Assembly (NCBI GenBank): GCA_032622095.1
Contig: CP136066.1
Location: 105,977,319-106,041,318 of the forward strand
DNA length: 64,000 bases
From: Siphonodentalium dalli
Lineage: Eukaryota; Mollusca; Scaphopoda; Gadilida; Siphonodentaliidae
Direction of reading: 5' to 3'
This document shows, piece after piece, positions 1 to 12,600 of the stretch (the stretch's first letter is position 1; the number at the start of each line of letters is the position of its first letter). The notes beneath the pieces were generated by a model. The model saw only the letters and a program-made list of their open reading frames with translations, was not told the origin of the DNA and searched no databases. Both the position numbers and the translations under genes were made by a program.

Positions 1-33
1 CCTCTGGGGACCTCATTCTGTAAATGTCAGACC
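1..33. mobile_element. End of a palindromic MITE (family D)
   Basis: The first 33 bases are nearly the reverse complement of 37568-37599 (shared core ggggacctcattctg). This is the edge of a short palindromic repeat also seen at 37560-37690 and 57300-57440. The rest lies outside the window. Confidence 0.6.
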
Positions 34-94
34 CAATATATCCGGGCTTAATTGAAACATGTGCTTATATCAGTTTATATTTCTTTTTTAACAG

Positions 95-647
95 CTGTAC
101 AGCGAGGCTACTCTGAAGATGAATCGAACAACACAGAGGGTAGACGCAAGACATTCAGACAAAGGAAAGGTAACTCACTGGAAGAAAATAATGAAATGGG
201 TCGAGGACAGAGGTTAAAGGCGGCTTCCAGTGAAACTCAGTTAGCAAATTCATCCGGAATCAATCTCAATGTGCCAGAGCCTTCAGAGAGGGTAGGGTCA
301 AAATTCTCATTGGTCACAGGAAAACTGCTTGACATCGGTCGTGAAGCGGGAGTCATCGACAAAAATAAGCAGAAGGTTATCTCCCCATTCAAATCAATGT
401 TCAGAAAATCTAAATCACGTGATCGCTCTCCAGGTGTACGAGGAGGTTCAAGGAACAGAAGAGGTGTGCAAACGAGCAGCTCGTGGGCAGGAGATAATCG
501 TGCGTCGACACTGCCGACACAGTCATCTAAGATTACAGATGGTGGCGAAGAGGACAATGGATTAATGGATTCCGGTATCAACGAGCCTCCACGTGGAATT
601 ATTCCTTATGAATTCCAGGAAGCTATGGGCCGATCTGGAATGTACAG
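95..647 (+). CDS. RyR: RyR exon 1 of window (linker before SPRY3)
   Basis: Encodes residues 1-184: a low-complexity, basic and serine-rich linker with segments such as [19 protein letters not shown]. Acceptor taken as ttttttaacag before 95 (phase 2); a second AG at 101-102 would give a start at 103. Donor is tacag|gtatga, phase 2, and the split codon joins exon 2 as Ser. The frame stays open through the exon, but it has little recognisable family similarity; assignment rests on position and phase. It may be alternatively spliced or species-specific. Confidence 0.72.
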
Positions 648-3600
648 GTATGAAATTTGATTATCAGCTAATATTATATCTGCTTGGAAAGCAGAATTGA
701 ATAACTCAGCATTTCTAAATTTCAAGCCTGATTATAAGCCTTTTGTGACGGGAGCCGTGCTGGTGCAGCATTAATAAAGAGATCCAGTGCATTTTCTTCG
801 CATATATAAGAGAATGCACTGGCTTACAAGGTCTATGTAAATATTGTTAGGCCAATGTATTCTCTTATATATGCGAGGCTCCCTATGGGAGCCTCACATA
901 TATAAGAGAATGCATTGGTACAGGGTTTTCGCAAAATTTCAGGAGGCTCCAGTCATGAAAGGGATAAACATTTGGTGATCTGAAATGCATAGGTATGGAA
1001 TTCGAGGTTTCAGTTGCTTAGAACTGAGCTGAGTATTAAACACAGCTTCTTAAATTTCAATAAATCATGTACTACCATTTCAGTGAGTGAGAGACTCACT
1101 TTTCAATATGCACTATGTATAATATTGTTTTTAAGTTGAATGTTTGTCGCTAAAACACGCATTCTGATTGGTTGTGAACTGCTAACTTCAGTTTTCGATT
1201 AATGGGTGAGTGAACAAATTAGAATGGAGCATGTTGCGATTGACAGTAGTCACTAGGAGGAATGTCACAACCTCAACTTGTTTATAATAGACTTATTAAA
1301 TCTTCATCGATTGACAGGAAGTTGTTTGTGTACTGTTCTGAGTATCTCCATGGAATATACCCAGTTATTTGATACATGTTTGAAAATAAGATCTCATGGC
1401 GTGTTATGCCCTAAAATGGTGATATAGCGTACCCTGTTTTGTTGCATGTTCGCAGATTCGAGCATGAAAACAGTTTGAGTAATTTTATATATCTCCTAAA
1501 TGGAAATGCTAAAAAAGGAGATTTGGCTTTTGGTTTATGTGATATTAGAAGGGTATAATCAGCCATACAAATCCTCATCAATGATAGGAACAATGAAGAC
1601 TTGTATTTAACCTTTTCTTTACTGGAGCTTCCTGAAAGTTTGCGAAAACCATGTGCCAATGCATTCTCTTATATATGCGGGTCTCCCATAGGAAAGCTCA
1701 CTTATATAAGAGAATGCATTGGCCTACAAATATTTACCTTTACCTTGTAAGCCAGTGCATTCTCTTATATATGTAGGTCTCCCATTGGAAGCCTCACTTA
1801 TATAAGAGAATGCATTGGTCTATAAATATTTACCTTTACATTGTAAGCCAGTGCATTCTCTTATATATGTGAGGCTCCCCATGGGAGACTCGCATATATA
1901 AGAGAATGCATTTGGCACAGGATCTTTAAAGATGAACCTGCACAGCTCCCATCATCAAAGGGTTAAAGACTTGTTTCTTTTTAATCAGACGAAGGTTATT
2001 GTTGTGATCTTTATCAAATGAATTAAGATTGACTGAAAGCTTACATGATTGCAAAAAAAAAAAAAAACAAGTCTTTAACCTTTTCACTGTTGAACTATGT
2101 CATGATGTCGTGTCCTGGGCCGTTGACGTCATGGTCAATTTCAGTGGAAAAAAGATAAAGGGAATATAATGATAACCCTGAAACTGACTCTGTGCAGAGA
2201 CTATTATAATGCACAATTGTGGAAAATCATCACTCTGTTTCAAATGTTGAGATAGACTGGTTCTTAGACACTAATTTTATGAGTTCCTATTATTATTGAT
2301 GGTGGAGTGCTAGCTTGTGTGCTGAAGTAGGTCCCCATACTTGTTGCGTCATGATGGAAATATAGCCCAGAGCATGACTTTTATGTCCATACTCGGTACG
2401 GACATATTACTATAGCAGCCGAGAGTTTTATCCCTCCATGACCAGAGCTGCGCTGGTGAAGCATTAAAGATCACGTTCCAGTGCATTCTCTTATATATGC
2501 GAGTCTCCCATAGGGAACCTTGCATATTTAAGAGAATGCACTGGCTTACAAGGTCAAGGTAAACATTGTTAGGCCAATATATTCTCTTATATATGTGGAG
2601 CTCCCTATACTCACATAAATAAAAGAATGCATTGGTTCAGGGTTTTCGCAAAATTTCAGAAATCTCCAGTCACGGAATGGTTAAATGTGTTTCTTCTTTG
2701 ATTCCTGTAAATGGTGCAATATATGAGAATAACATTTGGAAATAATCAGTTTTTATCTTGTTTCCTTGAAGTCGAGACAGTGAGGAAGATATAGATGCAT
2801 TGGATGGAGAGATGAGTGAATTGGCAGCTCTCGCAGAGCAAATTGATGAGTATCACTATGCTATCAGAGTGTTCCCAGGACAGGACCCGTTTCAAGTTTT
2901 TGTTGGCTGGGTCACACCAGGATTCCACCATATCAGCCAATCGTTTGATATGAAGAAAACTAGACATGTTGTTTTATCTACCCTTGATATGGACAACAGA
3001 CTAAAACAGAGGTATGTTAACCCTTCTTTACTAAATGGAATCTCCCATTCATATGGAGGGGTGTTCAGGAAAATTGAGCAGACGACAGGCACACGAAAAG
3101 TTACTACAAGTGCAAATGGATTCCTATTCATTGGTGGGAAACGTTCAGATAATAAGTTCAACAAACGGCCTATGGACAAGGGCAATTCACTGCCGGATAC
3201 AGTGTCATGTGAGGCTTAGTGAAATTAATAACTCCGAGCCTAATAGTAATCTCACTGAGCCTCACATGACACCATAACCGGCAACTACGAGTCATATAAC
3301 GTTCTTATCAAGCTTTCTATGTGAGAATTTAACTTTGATTATGGATATGAAGTTACTCCCCGAGAAGAGCTTTCTGATGAATGGCAACAAGCCATATTTC
3401 CGACTAAATCCTGAAAAGTTACCCATAATTCTGCTGTGGTTAAGGAGTCGATTACTTAGGGCATTACTGTATGTAACTTATCAACAGTTGCATAATAACA
3501 CATTTCTCTTCCGTCTAGTGTCAGTCGAAGAAACTGCTATATGGTCTGTGCAGGCGATCTTCTACAGAGATATGGCGGTGCTCAAGATGTATCGAAGAGA

Positions 3601-6600
3601 GCCGTCCCTGGATTGGCTATCGGCTGCTTTGTCGACACTTCATCTGGCATTGTCAGCTTCACCGTAAATGGAAAGGAGGTGGCAAATAAGTATCAATGTG
3701 AACCGGGAACGAAGCTGTTCCCAGCCGTTTTCTGTGAGCCAACTATCAAGGAAATGCTACAGTTTGAGCTTGGTAGTACAAAGGTCTGTTCAGCTATTTA
3801 TTATTGTCTGTTTGTCCATTTGTCAATTTGATCATTTTTCGTTTCCGGATTATTAATTTTACTCTTTTGAACTTTGTGGAATGACATTTAGTATGTCGGT
3901 TCATAACCACATAACCACAAAAGAGAAGACAAGTTCGATTTATGATTTCAACTGCCCATTTTAACCAGAGTTACAGCCCTTGTTTATTTGAAATTGGAAA
4001 TTCAAAGATTTTCAACTCCAAAATTTGAAAGTTTCAATTCAAGAGAGGGAAGGGAAAGTTGGGAATTTCTGTTGGAAATTTAGTGGTAATCAGCCACCTA
4101 TCAATTCACCTTGTGTATTGTTGAACATATGCTCATTATTTCTTCCTACAGACAGCATTGCCATTATCAGCCGCAGTATTCAGAGGTCCCAAACAGGCGA
4201 CCGCAATGTGTCCTCCTCGACTTGATGTAGATGTCCTGTCACCACGACAATGGTCTCGCATACAGAACAAATCACTGGAAGTCCATGTGCTCAAACTCTC
4301 TGACGTCAGGGGCTGGAGCATGCTGTGTGATGCACCATGTATGTCAGTCATTGTGCTGAAATATTTTAATTTTAGGTTGATCTGAGTAACAAAGCATCAA
4401 CCTATTGTTTGATGAATGACTGTGGTCATTTGTCTATTTGTCTGTGGAGCTCCGTGGTCCAGTGGTTAGCGTGCTTAATTGCATTAAGAACAACGATATG
4501 AGCGCATCTCTGGTCTATTGTGAGTCTTCACACAGCAGTGGCTGGGTGCCGTGCAATTGTCATATTGTCGCTGTTTCAAATCCTGTGCCATGTTGTGACC
4601 CTTGAGCAAGGTCGCTCATACTGTGTCGGCTTCGCACCACTTATGAGTTAAACGAGTACCAGTCAGCTTGTCATACTGTTGAGTATCAGAGCATGTTCTG
4701 ATCAAACTAGAGCAGCGCCTGCAATGGCTGCAGTCAGTACATTGGTTGGCTTGTATAAATGTATAATTATATTTATATACAGTAATGCCCTAGATATTTC
4801 AGTGAGAGCTTTCCGATGAATGGCAACAAGCCATATATCCAACTAAATCCTGATAAATTACCCATAATTCTGTTATACATTTATACAAGCCAACCAATGA
4901 ACTGGCTACTGCCATTGCAGGTGCTGCTCTAGTTTGATCAGAACATGCTCTGATACTCAACAGTATGACAAGCTGACTGGTACTCGTTTATTTCCTTGAT
5001 CATTTTTCAAATTTATTGATTATAATAATGTGATACAAATATGGGTTGATACAAAAATCGGACTTGGCACTGAAAGGGTTAAAAAGTTGCAACAAAGAAC
5101 CAATTCAAATCGGATGATAATTATACCCAAGCATGGGGTGCTTGGGTATAATTATAATCCGATTCGAATCAGTTCGAATGAACAGGTTGGTATTATACTT
5201 ACTAGTGAGAGAACAGTCGGCATCTCTGTGGGTTCCCAAAATACTTTATAAATAAGACAGCACAAATAAATCTAGAAGTGAGGTTACAATTTTCGTCTCC
5301 ACAGGCAGCATTTAATTAAATCTAAAGTAGGACACATCTAAATTTTCGACTTGCAAATTAACAGAAACCATTGCTAAAATATTTATTCACAAAATACATT
5401 TTTCGGCAGAATATTGAGAAACATATTTTAAATTCTATACTGTAGGAATGCCTTTTAATCTTTTTAATATAATTTTACAGCCCAAATGCTTGTAATCCAT
5501 ATCCCAGAGGAAGACAAGTGTTACGACATTCTGGAACTAAATGAACTGCCGGAACTTCTCAAGTAAGTTTGTTTGTGATTTTTAAGATGATGACATGCAT
5601 ATTCAGATAATACTATGGAATGATTTGTTATATAAAGGATAATTACTGAGTGATATCGCATTTGGAGATGACTGTGAGGGACTATAATTGTGCCCACTCG
5701 CACGCAATTGTAGCTGGGTTCGCAGCCAAATGAATTCTATACGGAATGCCCTATATCACAATGTATTTATCTGTCTTTAAAAAGTTGTTGCCACTGATTT
5801 ATCTGTCCAATTGTACAAAATGGAACAATAACTGTGCATTGGTTGGACAATAACTGTGCATTTGGAAAAAAATCACTCTGGTTTACACGATAAGAACTCG
5901 GCGTTGTTGTATAAATTGCCCATTCTTGTCACTTCACACTGATCTCATCTCGGCTTGTCAATTATTTTCAGTTTCCACGCAAAAACATTGGAGCTGTACC
6001 AGGCTGTGTGTTCCCATGGCAACCACAGAGTTGCTAATGTGCTGACTAAGCACATCAATGAGAGACAGTTAATGTACTGCATACAGAGTGAGAGTAAGTA
6101 CGGTATCTTGTAACAACCTCATCTGATTGACCAGAAAGATCAATTATAATTCCCACTTCTGAATCTCGAGACATGAAAGCATTGAACAGTACTTTACATC
6201 TATCTTGGGAAATTCATTGTGAAATCATGTACATAGCATGTGTTATGTGGAAAATAATTCAGGTGGAAAATGTTGTATATTCAAGTTGCTTTTTTACACA
6301 TATACCATGTATAATTTAAAGCTTGGGTATATCTTCTGTACGTGCAATAAGCACAACAACATAATCAAAGACTACAAATATATTTAAGGCTGTTCACATT
6401 TTTCCCTGCATGGTATTGGTTTATGACCATATTTGATTCTCAGTTTTTTGTTTTCTCTCTTCACAGATTTACCAGGCCTGCTCCGTCATGGCTTCCATGA
6501 CTTACTGATATCTATGCACTTGGATGCTCACACAAAAGCCAGGTATATAAGCTTAGAATTTTGAAAGTATAGGCATGAATTGTTACAGAGTGGAATTAAC

Positions 6601-9600
6601 ATATTATATGTGAAATAGAAAATAGTGATGTGGACCGGACCGGACCGCCTTGGGTCCAGTCCGGTCCGGTCCAGGCCATTCCGGTCCGGTACACATGCCT
6701 GGACAGGTCCAAAACGGTCCGGTCCACCTATAATAGGCTATATGTTAATGAATTCTCTGTATAGTACAAACTATAAGGTTACTGAGTTCAGTGCATTGCA
6801 ATGAGTCCATGTATGTTAAAACTTACATTGTTTGCCGATTGTATGCATCATTGTCTGTCTCTGGTGGGATATACTGGGAACGATGCACGATAATAGTATT
6901 TCTAGTGATGCGAACATACACTAATTAAATGTATTGAACAGATATATAGCTAGGGCTAGAATGTGTTATAACCAATCTAACATGGCACTCAACTGATCGT
7001 ATGCATGATTCGTATCATACTTATTTTCATTAAATTGAAATTTAAACGAAATAACTATACTGATGACAATTATACAAATGTGTACTAATATGACTACTAC
7101 ATTAATATTGGAGTCTTGGAGATTGTGATGGCTGATTGTATAGTCCTGACAATTACAGTTATATACCTAAGTACAATTACTATTGGATTTATGTGACTGT
7201 CTTGTGTATGTACTATGTAATGTGGTTTGCATGTTTCTTCGATAATTATAACTGTGAAAAACAATAGAATATTCGATTCGATATCCACCCAAATTGATTA
7301 GTTGATGCCATGTTACACTGTTTATGACAAATAGTTCCATACTCATTCAGTTGCATGTTTGTCGCATTGATAGGGTGCTACATGTATAGTGTTGGCCAGT
7401 GTAGGATATTAGTTATTAAAAACAATTTAGAATTTTTATATTTTGAAAATGTTTTCAGAATGCTTAACATTTGGTTTACAGTAACAAATTTGAAATTTGT
7501 TTCAAATCGGCGACATCAAAGCAGGCGGCCCACCCACACAGACACTTTCATTATAAGGAAAGTGACATGTACAAAGTACATCTATGATCTATACATTGTT
7601 TTCGTGGCATCAAACGTTTAATAGATATTAACCACTTGAATGCGTCAATACATCGTTGCTAATTGATATGATGGCAAATTTACGCAATAATATTCGCGTT
7701 AGTTTATTATAACTGAAGTAAAATAGTGACCGGACCGGAGAGTACCGGACCGGCGGCAAAAAGCGGTCCGGTCCAGTGACACCCAGTCCGGACCGGACCG
7801 CGGTCCAGGGGTGGACCGCGGACCGAACTGGTCCAAAGTGTCCGCATCACTAATAGAAAACAATGGGATATGAAGGTCAGATTAACTATGCTTTGTAAAT
7901 AGTGGACAGTATGTTAGGTATAATAGAAATTATATGAAAAGAATCTAGGTAAACCCCATTATCTCTGATATCTTAGCTTTAGCCATTATAAAAATTTATC
8001 ATGAAGCACATAAGTCATGATATTTTCTGCTTAGATATATGGTATTATGGTGGCAAAACTATACTTGAGGAGGGGGTTTGCTGGTGTTGTGATATTAAGA
8101 ATGCAAATGGGATATGTGTCATCAAATAGAATCTTCAAAGGCATTGATAGAGTAATAATTCAAAACAGAGCAACCGAGCTAAGAAGTTCACAGATTTGAA
8201 TTACTGCAAATGACGTTGAAATATTTTCTACCATGCAGATGTTTAATAGTCAAGCCCCCCCCCCCCCCCCCCCCAATCAAAAATCTGCTGAATTAGAATA
8301 TTAAGTAAATCATTTCATTTCAGAACAATGACGAACAATGAATTCATCATCCCACTGATACAAGAGATCCAGTATGTTCAGATGTACCGACACCAACCCG
8401 GCACTGAAGGGTACTCTATCAAGGATAATGTACCATCTGTGGATGAGAGCTTCTCTGTCAGACCAGTATTAGCACTCACAGAGAAAGATATAGAACAAAG
8501 GTGGGTTGTTCTCAATTGATTTGCTTCTAATACACCCTTCGTAATGAAGTTCTTGGGGTGGGGTATATTGGGATCAGCTTGTCCGTCTGTGATCTCAAAT
8601 TTGTTAAGTTTGTATATCTTCATTCTTCTGTAACCTGTATACCTGCAAATATGAGATACGTCCGACTTTATTTAGCTGAGTTATTCCCCTTTTTCAACTT
8701 AGAATTTTGTCTGAGCTTGTATTACTTCATTAGAGAATATTTTTAAAACTTGGCACAATTTTTACCATCATCAGAACCTTTGCAGCTTCAGTTATGAGAT
8801 CAATTCAAGCTTTATTACTATAGCTACAAGAAATATGGCTTGTTGCCATTCATCGGAAAGCTCTCAATGAGAGTTTTCCGATGAATGGCAACAAGCCATA
8901 TTTCCGTCTAAATCCTGAAAAGTTACTCATAATTGTGCTGTGGTTAAGGAGTCGATTATTTAGGGAATTACTGTAGCTATCTCCATTTTCAACTGGGAAA
9001 TGTTTAGCAATGTACGCTATTTTGTCATTTTGTGCAGGCTTTTATTCCTTCGTTTCCTGGTCAATTTATGTGAAACTTGGCACAGATATTTATCACCATG
9101 GCAGCCTGTGCACCTAAGATTACGAGATTGGTTAGACATATTTTAGTTGAGTCATCACCCTTTTTGACTTGGCAATTTGAGACAGTTGTTAACTTTGATT
9201 TTTCTCAGATTAAATAGAGTCTGTATGATGATGTTTTGTTTATTACATTCCAATGTGTGATTTACCTTGATTTCTCGAGTGATCATAAACGATAATTTCT
9301 CTAGTAAATTATGTCACTTTAACTAGCGAGTTATGTATTCATGCACGCTATAAAAATTTATGCGTCATTTGTATCATGGAGGCATTATTCGGATTTCTAG
9401 TAAATCAGATGTTTATATTGGAATGTAATAAACAGAATAATCACTTGATTGAACTGGTGACATGAAATAATTCATACGAGGCAGGAACTATATTGGAAAA
9501 CACTCAAGCGCATTTGTCATGGATGTTAATATTGACATGTAGATGGGAACGAGTAATTTTGGGGTCATTTGGCCCAAAAACATGGCCGCCAGCACCCATC

Positions 9601-12600
9601 TTGGATTTTACTCTTTGTATGACTAAATTCTTTAGCACGGGCTACAGGTCGTACCTTTAGTCCGATCATCATAAAATTTGTCATCGCTTTTGAAATTGGA
9701 ATGTAGATGGGAACGAGTCATTTTGGGGTCATTATGACAAAAAACATGGCCGCCAGTGGCCATCTTGGATTTCAAAATTCAATCCATTAGCACGGGCCAG
9801 AGGTCGTACTGTTCGTCTGATCATCATAAAATTTGTCATGGCTGTTGAAATTGGAATGTAGATGGGAACGAGTAATTTTGTGGTCATTCAGCCAAAAAAC
9901 ATGGCGGCCAGCAGCCATCTTGGATTTTACTCTTTGTATGACTAAATTCTTTAGCACGTGCTGCAGGTCGTACCTTTAGTCTGATCATCATAAAATTTGT
10001 CATGAATGTTAATAATGACATGTAGATGGGAACGAGTCATTTTGGGGTCATTCGGCCCAAAAATATGGCTGCCAGCAGCCATCTTGGATTTTACTCTTTG
10101 TATGACTAAATCCTTTAGCACGGGCTACAGGTCGTACATTTAGTCTGATCATCATAAAATTTGTCATGGCTGTTGAAATTGGAATGTAGATGGGAACGAG
10201 TCATTTTGGGGGTCATTAGGATAAAAAACATTGCCGCCAGCAGCCATCTTGCATTTAAAAATTTAATCCATTAGCACGGGCCACATTTCGTACTGTTCAT
10301 CTGATCATCATGAAATTTGTCATGGATGTTAATATTGACATGTAGATGGGAACGAGTAATTTTGGGGTTATTTGGCCAAAAAACATGGCAGCCAGCAGCC
10401 ATCTTGGATTTTACTCTTTGTATGACTAAATTCTTTAGCACGGGCTACATGTCGTACCTTTAGTCTGATCATCATAAAATTTGTCATGGATGTTAACAAT
10501 GACATTTAGATGGGAACGAGTAATTTTGGGGGTCATTCGGCCAAAAAACATGGCCGCCAGCAGCCATCTTGGATTTTACTCTTTGTATGACTAAATCCTT
10601 TAGCACGGGCTACAGGTCGTACCTTTAGTCTGATCATCATAAACAAATTTCATGGCTGTTGAAATTGGAATGTAAATGGGAATAAGTCATTTTGGGGTCA
10701 TTTGGACAAAAAACATGGCCGCCAGCGGCCATCTTGGATTTCAAAATTTAATCCATTAGCACGTGCCACAGGTCGTACTGTTCGTCTGATCATCATGAAA
10801 TTTGTCATGGACATGTATTGACATGTAGATGGGAACGAGTAATTTTGGGGTCATTTGGCGAAAAAACATGGCCGCCAGCAGCCATCTTGGATTTTACTCT
10901 TTGTATGACTAAATTCTTTAGCACGGGCTGCAGGTCGTACCTTTAATCTGATCGTCATAAAATTTGTCATGGATGTTAACGATGACATGTAGATGGGAAC
11001 GACTCATTTTGGGGTCATTCGGCCAAAAACATGGCCGCCAGCAGCCATCTTGGATTTAACTTTTCTCTTCATGTCTATAAACTGGTATTAGACATTCAAC
11101 TTTCCACATTCCTAATCGCTCCATTGACTGTAATACATTAAATTATTCCCTTTCCAAGTTGAGCTACAGTGTCATTGACACTTTCATTAATATGGGTTCC
11201 GTCCTGTCCATATGTAAATTTGGCACCATGGTGGTATGGCAGCACCTGAGTTTCAACCTCTTGTTACAACTTATTTCGCCTTTCTGTATGACATGCTTCG
11301 AACTACTGTGAATGGCTTTAAATTCGTTGGTATCAATTTTCGTGGTTCAGCCATTTATGACTTTTTCGTGGGTTCGTAAATTCGTGGTTCCGCCGGTGCT
11401 AAATGTCACCTCCAAATCCCCAATAACAACAATCAAATCGAACTAATAGAAGTGTAGGCACCTCGACGAGCCGTCGGTAATTGCGCATCCGCACTGCAGG
11501 CGTAATTAGCACGTCCCGTGTATAAGCTTTTGTTGCCGGCTATCGAGAATATTAATGATGGGATTGTATTACTTAACTTAAGCATACAAAAGCTAGATGA
11601 AAGTACTCGCTTAATTCTCTACACAATCAGTGTGAGACTGGGGATTATTTACCGAAGCCAACATCTATTAGTATGCACCATATGAAATACAACCCCAAAT
11701 GGTCAACTGCGTAATGCAAATATGTCTCTCAAAGCTGGTTACAAAGTGGTAAGATTGATTTTCGTCCTCCTACAACCGGAACGTCGAAATACCAAGCAGT
11801 ACCAAGCAGAACCAAGCTGAAGAAAACTAAGGCGGAAAATGACACTTAAGGCATGTTTTGTGGTGTATAATGGAGAAATAAACCATAATAATGCAACATG
11901 ACGTGGTTTTATTTGACTTTTGATGACACAGCGAGCATAAAAGTAGAATTTAAGAAAACAGTGCGGCGATCGCGAAAAACTTCAGCTTGGTATTTCGTCA
12001 TTTACAGGTACTGCTTGGTTTATCAGCGATAGGTGATAATTAATTTTCAGAACATATGGCACTGCGCGGTAGAGCCTTTGTTGCTGATTAATTATCGATG
12101 TGCGATCGCGGCTTACTCTGGCTTACCGAAAATATTTCAGGGATGTTTTGACAGTGATATTCAAGCAAGGTTTCACAGGGTTCATAGAAACCAAAATGGT
12201 TGAATAAACAATATATAAGTGATGATTAAATGAGTTGATGGTGTCATATCCATGCCTATATAGAGGTCTCATATTTTCTAATTCGCCATTCTGATCATTG
12301 ATCTGAGTAAATTACAACATGCCTTCAAAGTCAATACTTTATCCATGTGGTGTATGTGCCGAGGAATGTCATGAGATTCGCAGCATCGGCTGCGATCTTT
12401 GTGATCGTTGGTTCCATTTGGACTGTGAACATCTGAAGATAAGTGATTTTTAATTTTTCACCAAATCCTCTCTGAGTTACTTTTGCTCATTGTGTCTGTA
12501 CAGGTCAGGTTCTCTTGATTGGGATGCGCCACATTTGAGACTAATGGCAGCGGCGAACAATGGTACGGTCCTTAATGACGCAAAAAGGGAACAAATCTTT

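Noticed and set aside
731-2684. CRISPR-like array of cattctcttatatatg repeats
   Set aside because: The repeats are hairpin arms of MITEs with TTAA ends in a eukaryotic intron, with irregular spacing and repeated spacers.
2800-3219. Exon 2 extended as one 139-codon reading frame
   Set aside because: RyR similarity stops exactly at the gtatgt donor (3012); the rest is MITE sequence.
4442-4515. A tRNA gene
   Set aside because: Only the A-box region is tRNA-like; there is no complete cloverleaf or proper B box, and a SINE body follows.
6640-6722. ggaccggaccggtcc blocks as a transcription-factor site cluster or CpG-island promoter
   Set aside because: They lie at the ends of a hAT element in mirrored form (6630-6725 and 7725-7850), as expected of subterminal transposase sites.
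9513-11060. Repeated ATGG starts in acatggccgcc as small ORFs
   Set aside because: Frames are short and broken in every unit, and conservation follows DNA rather than codons.
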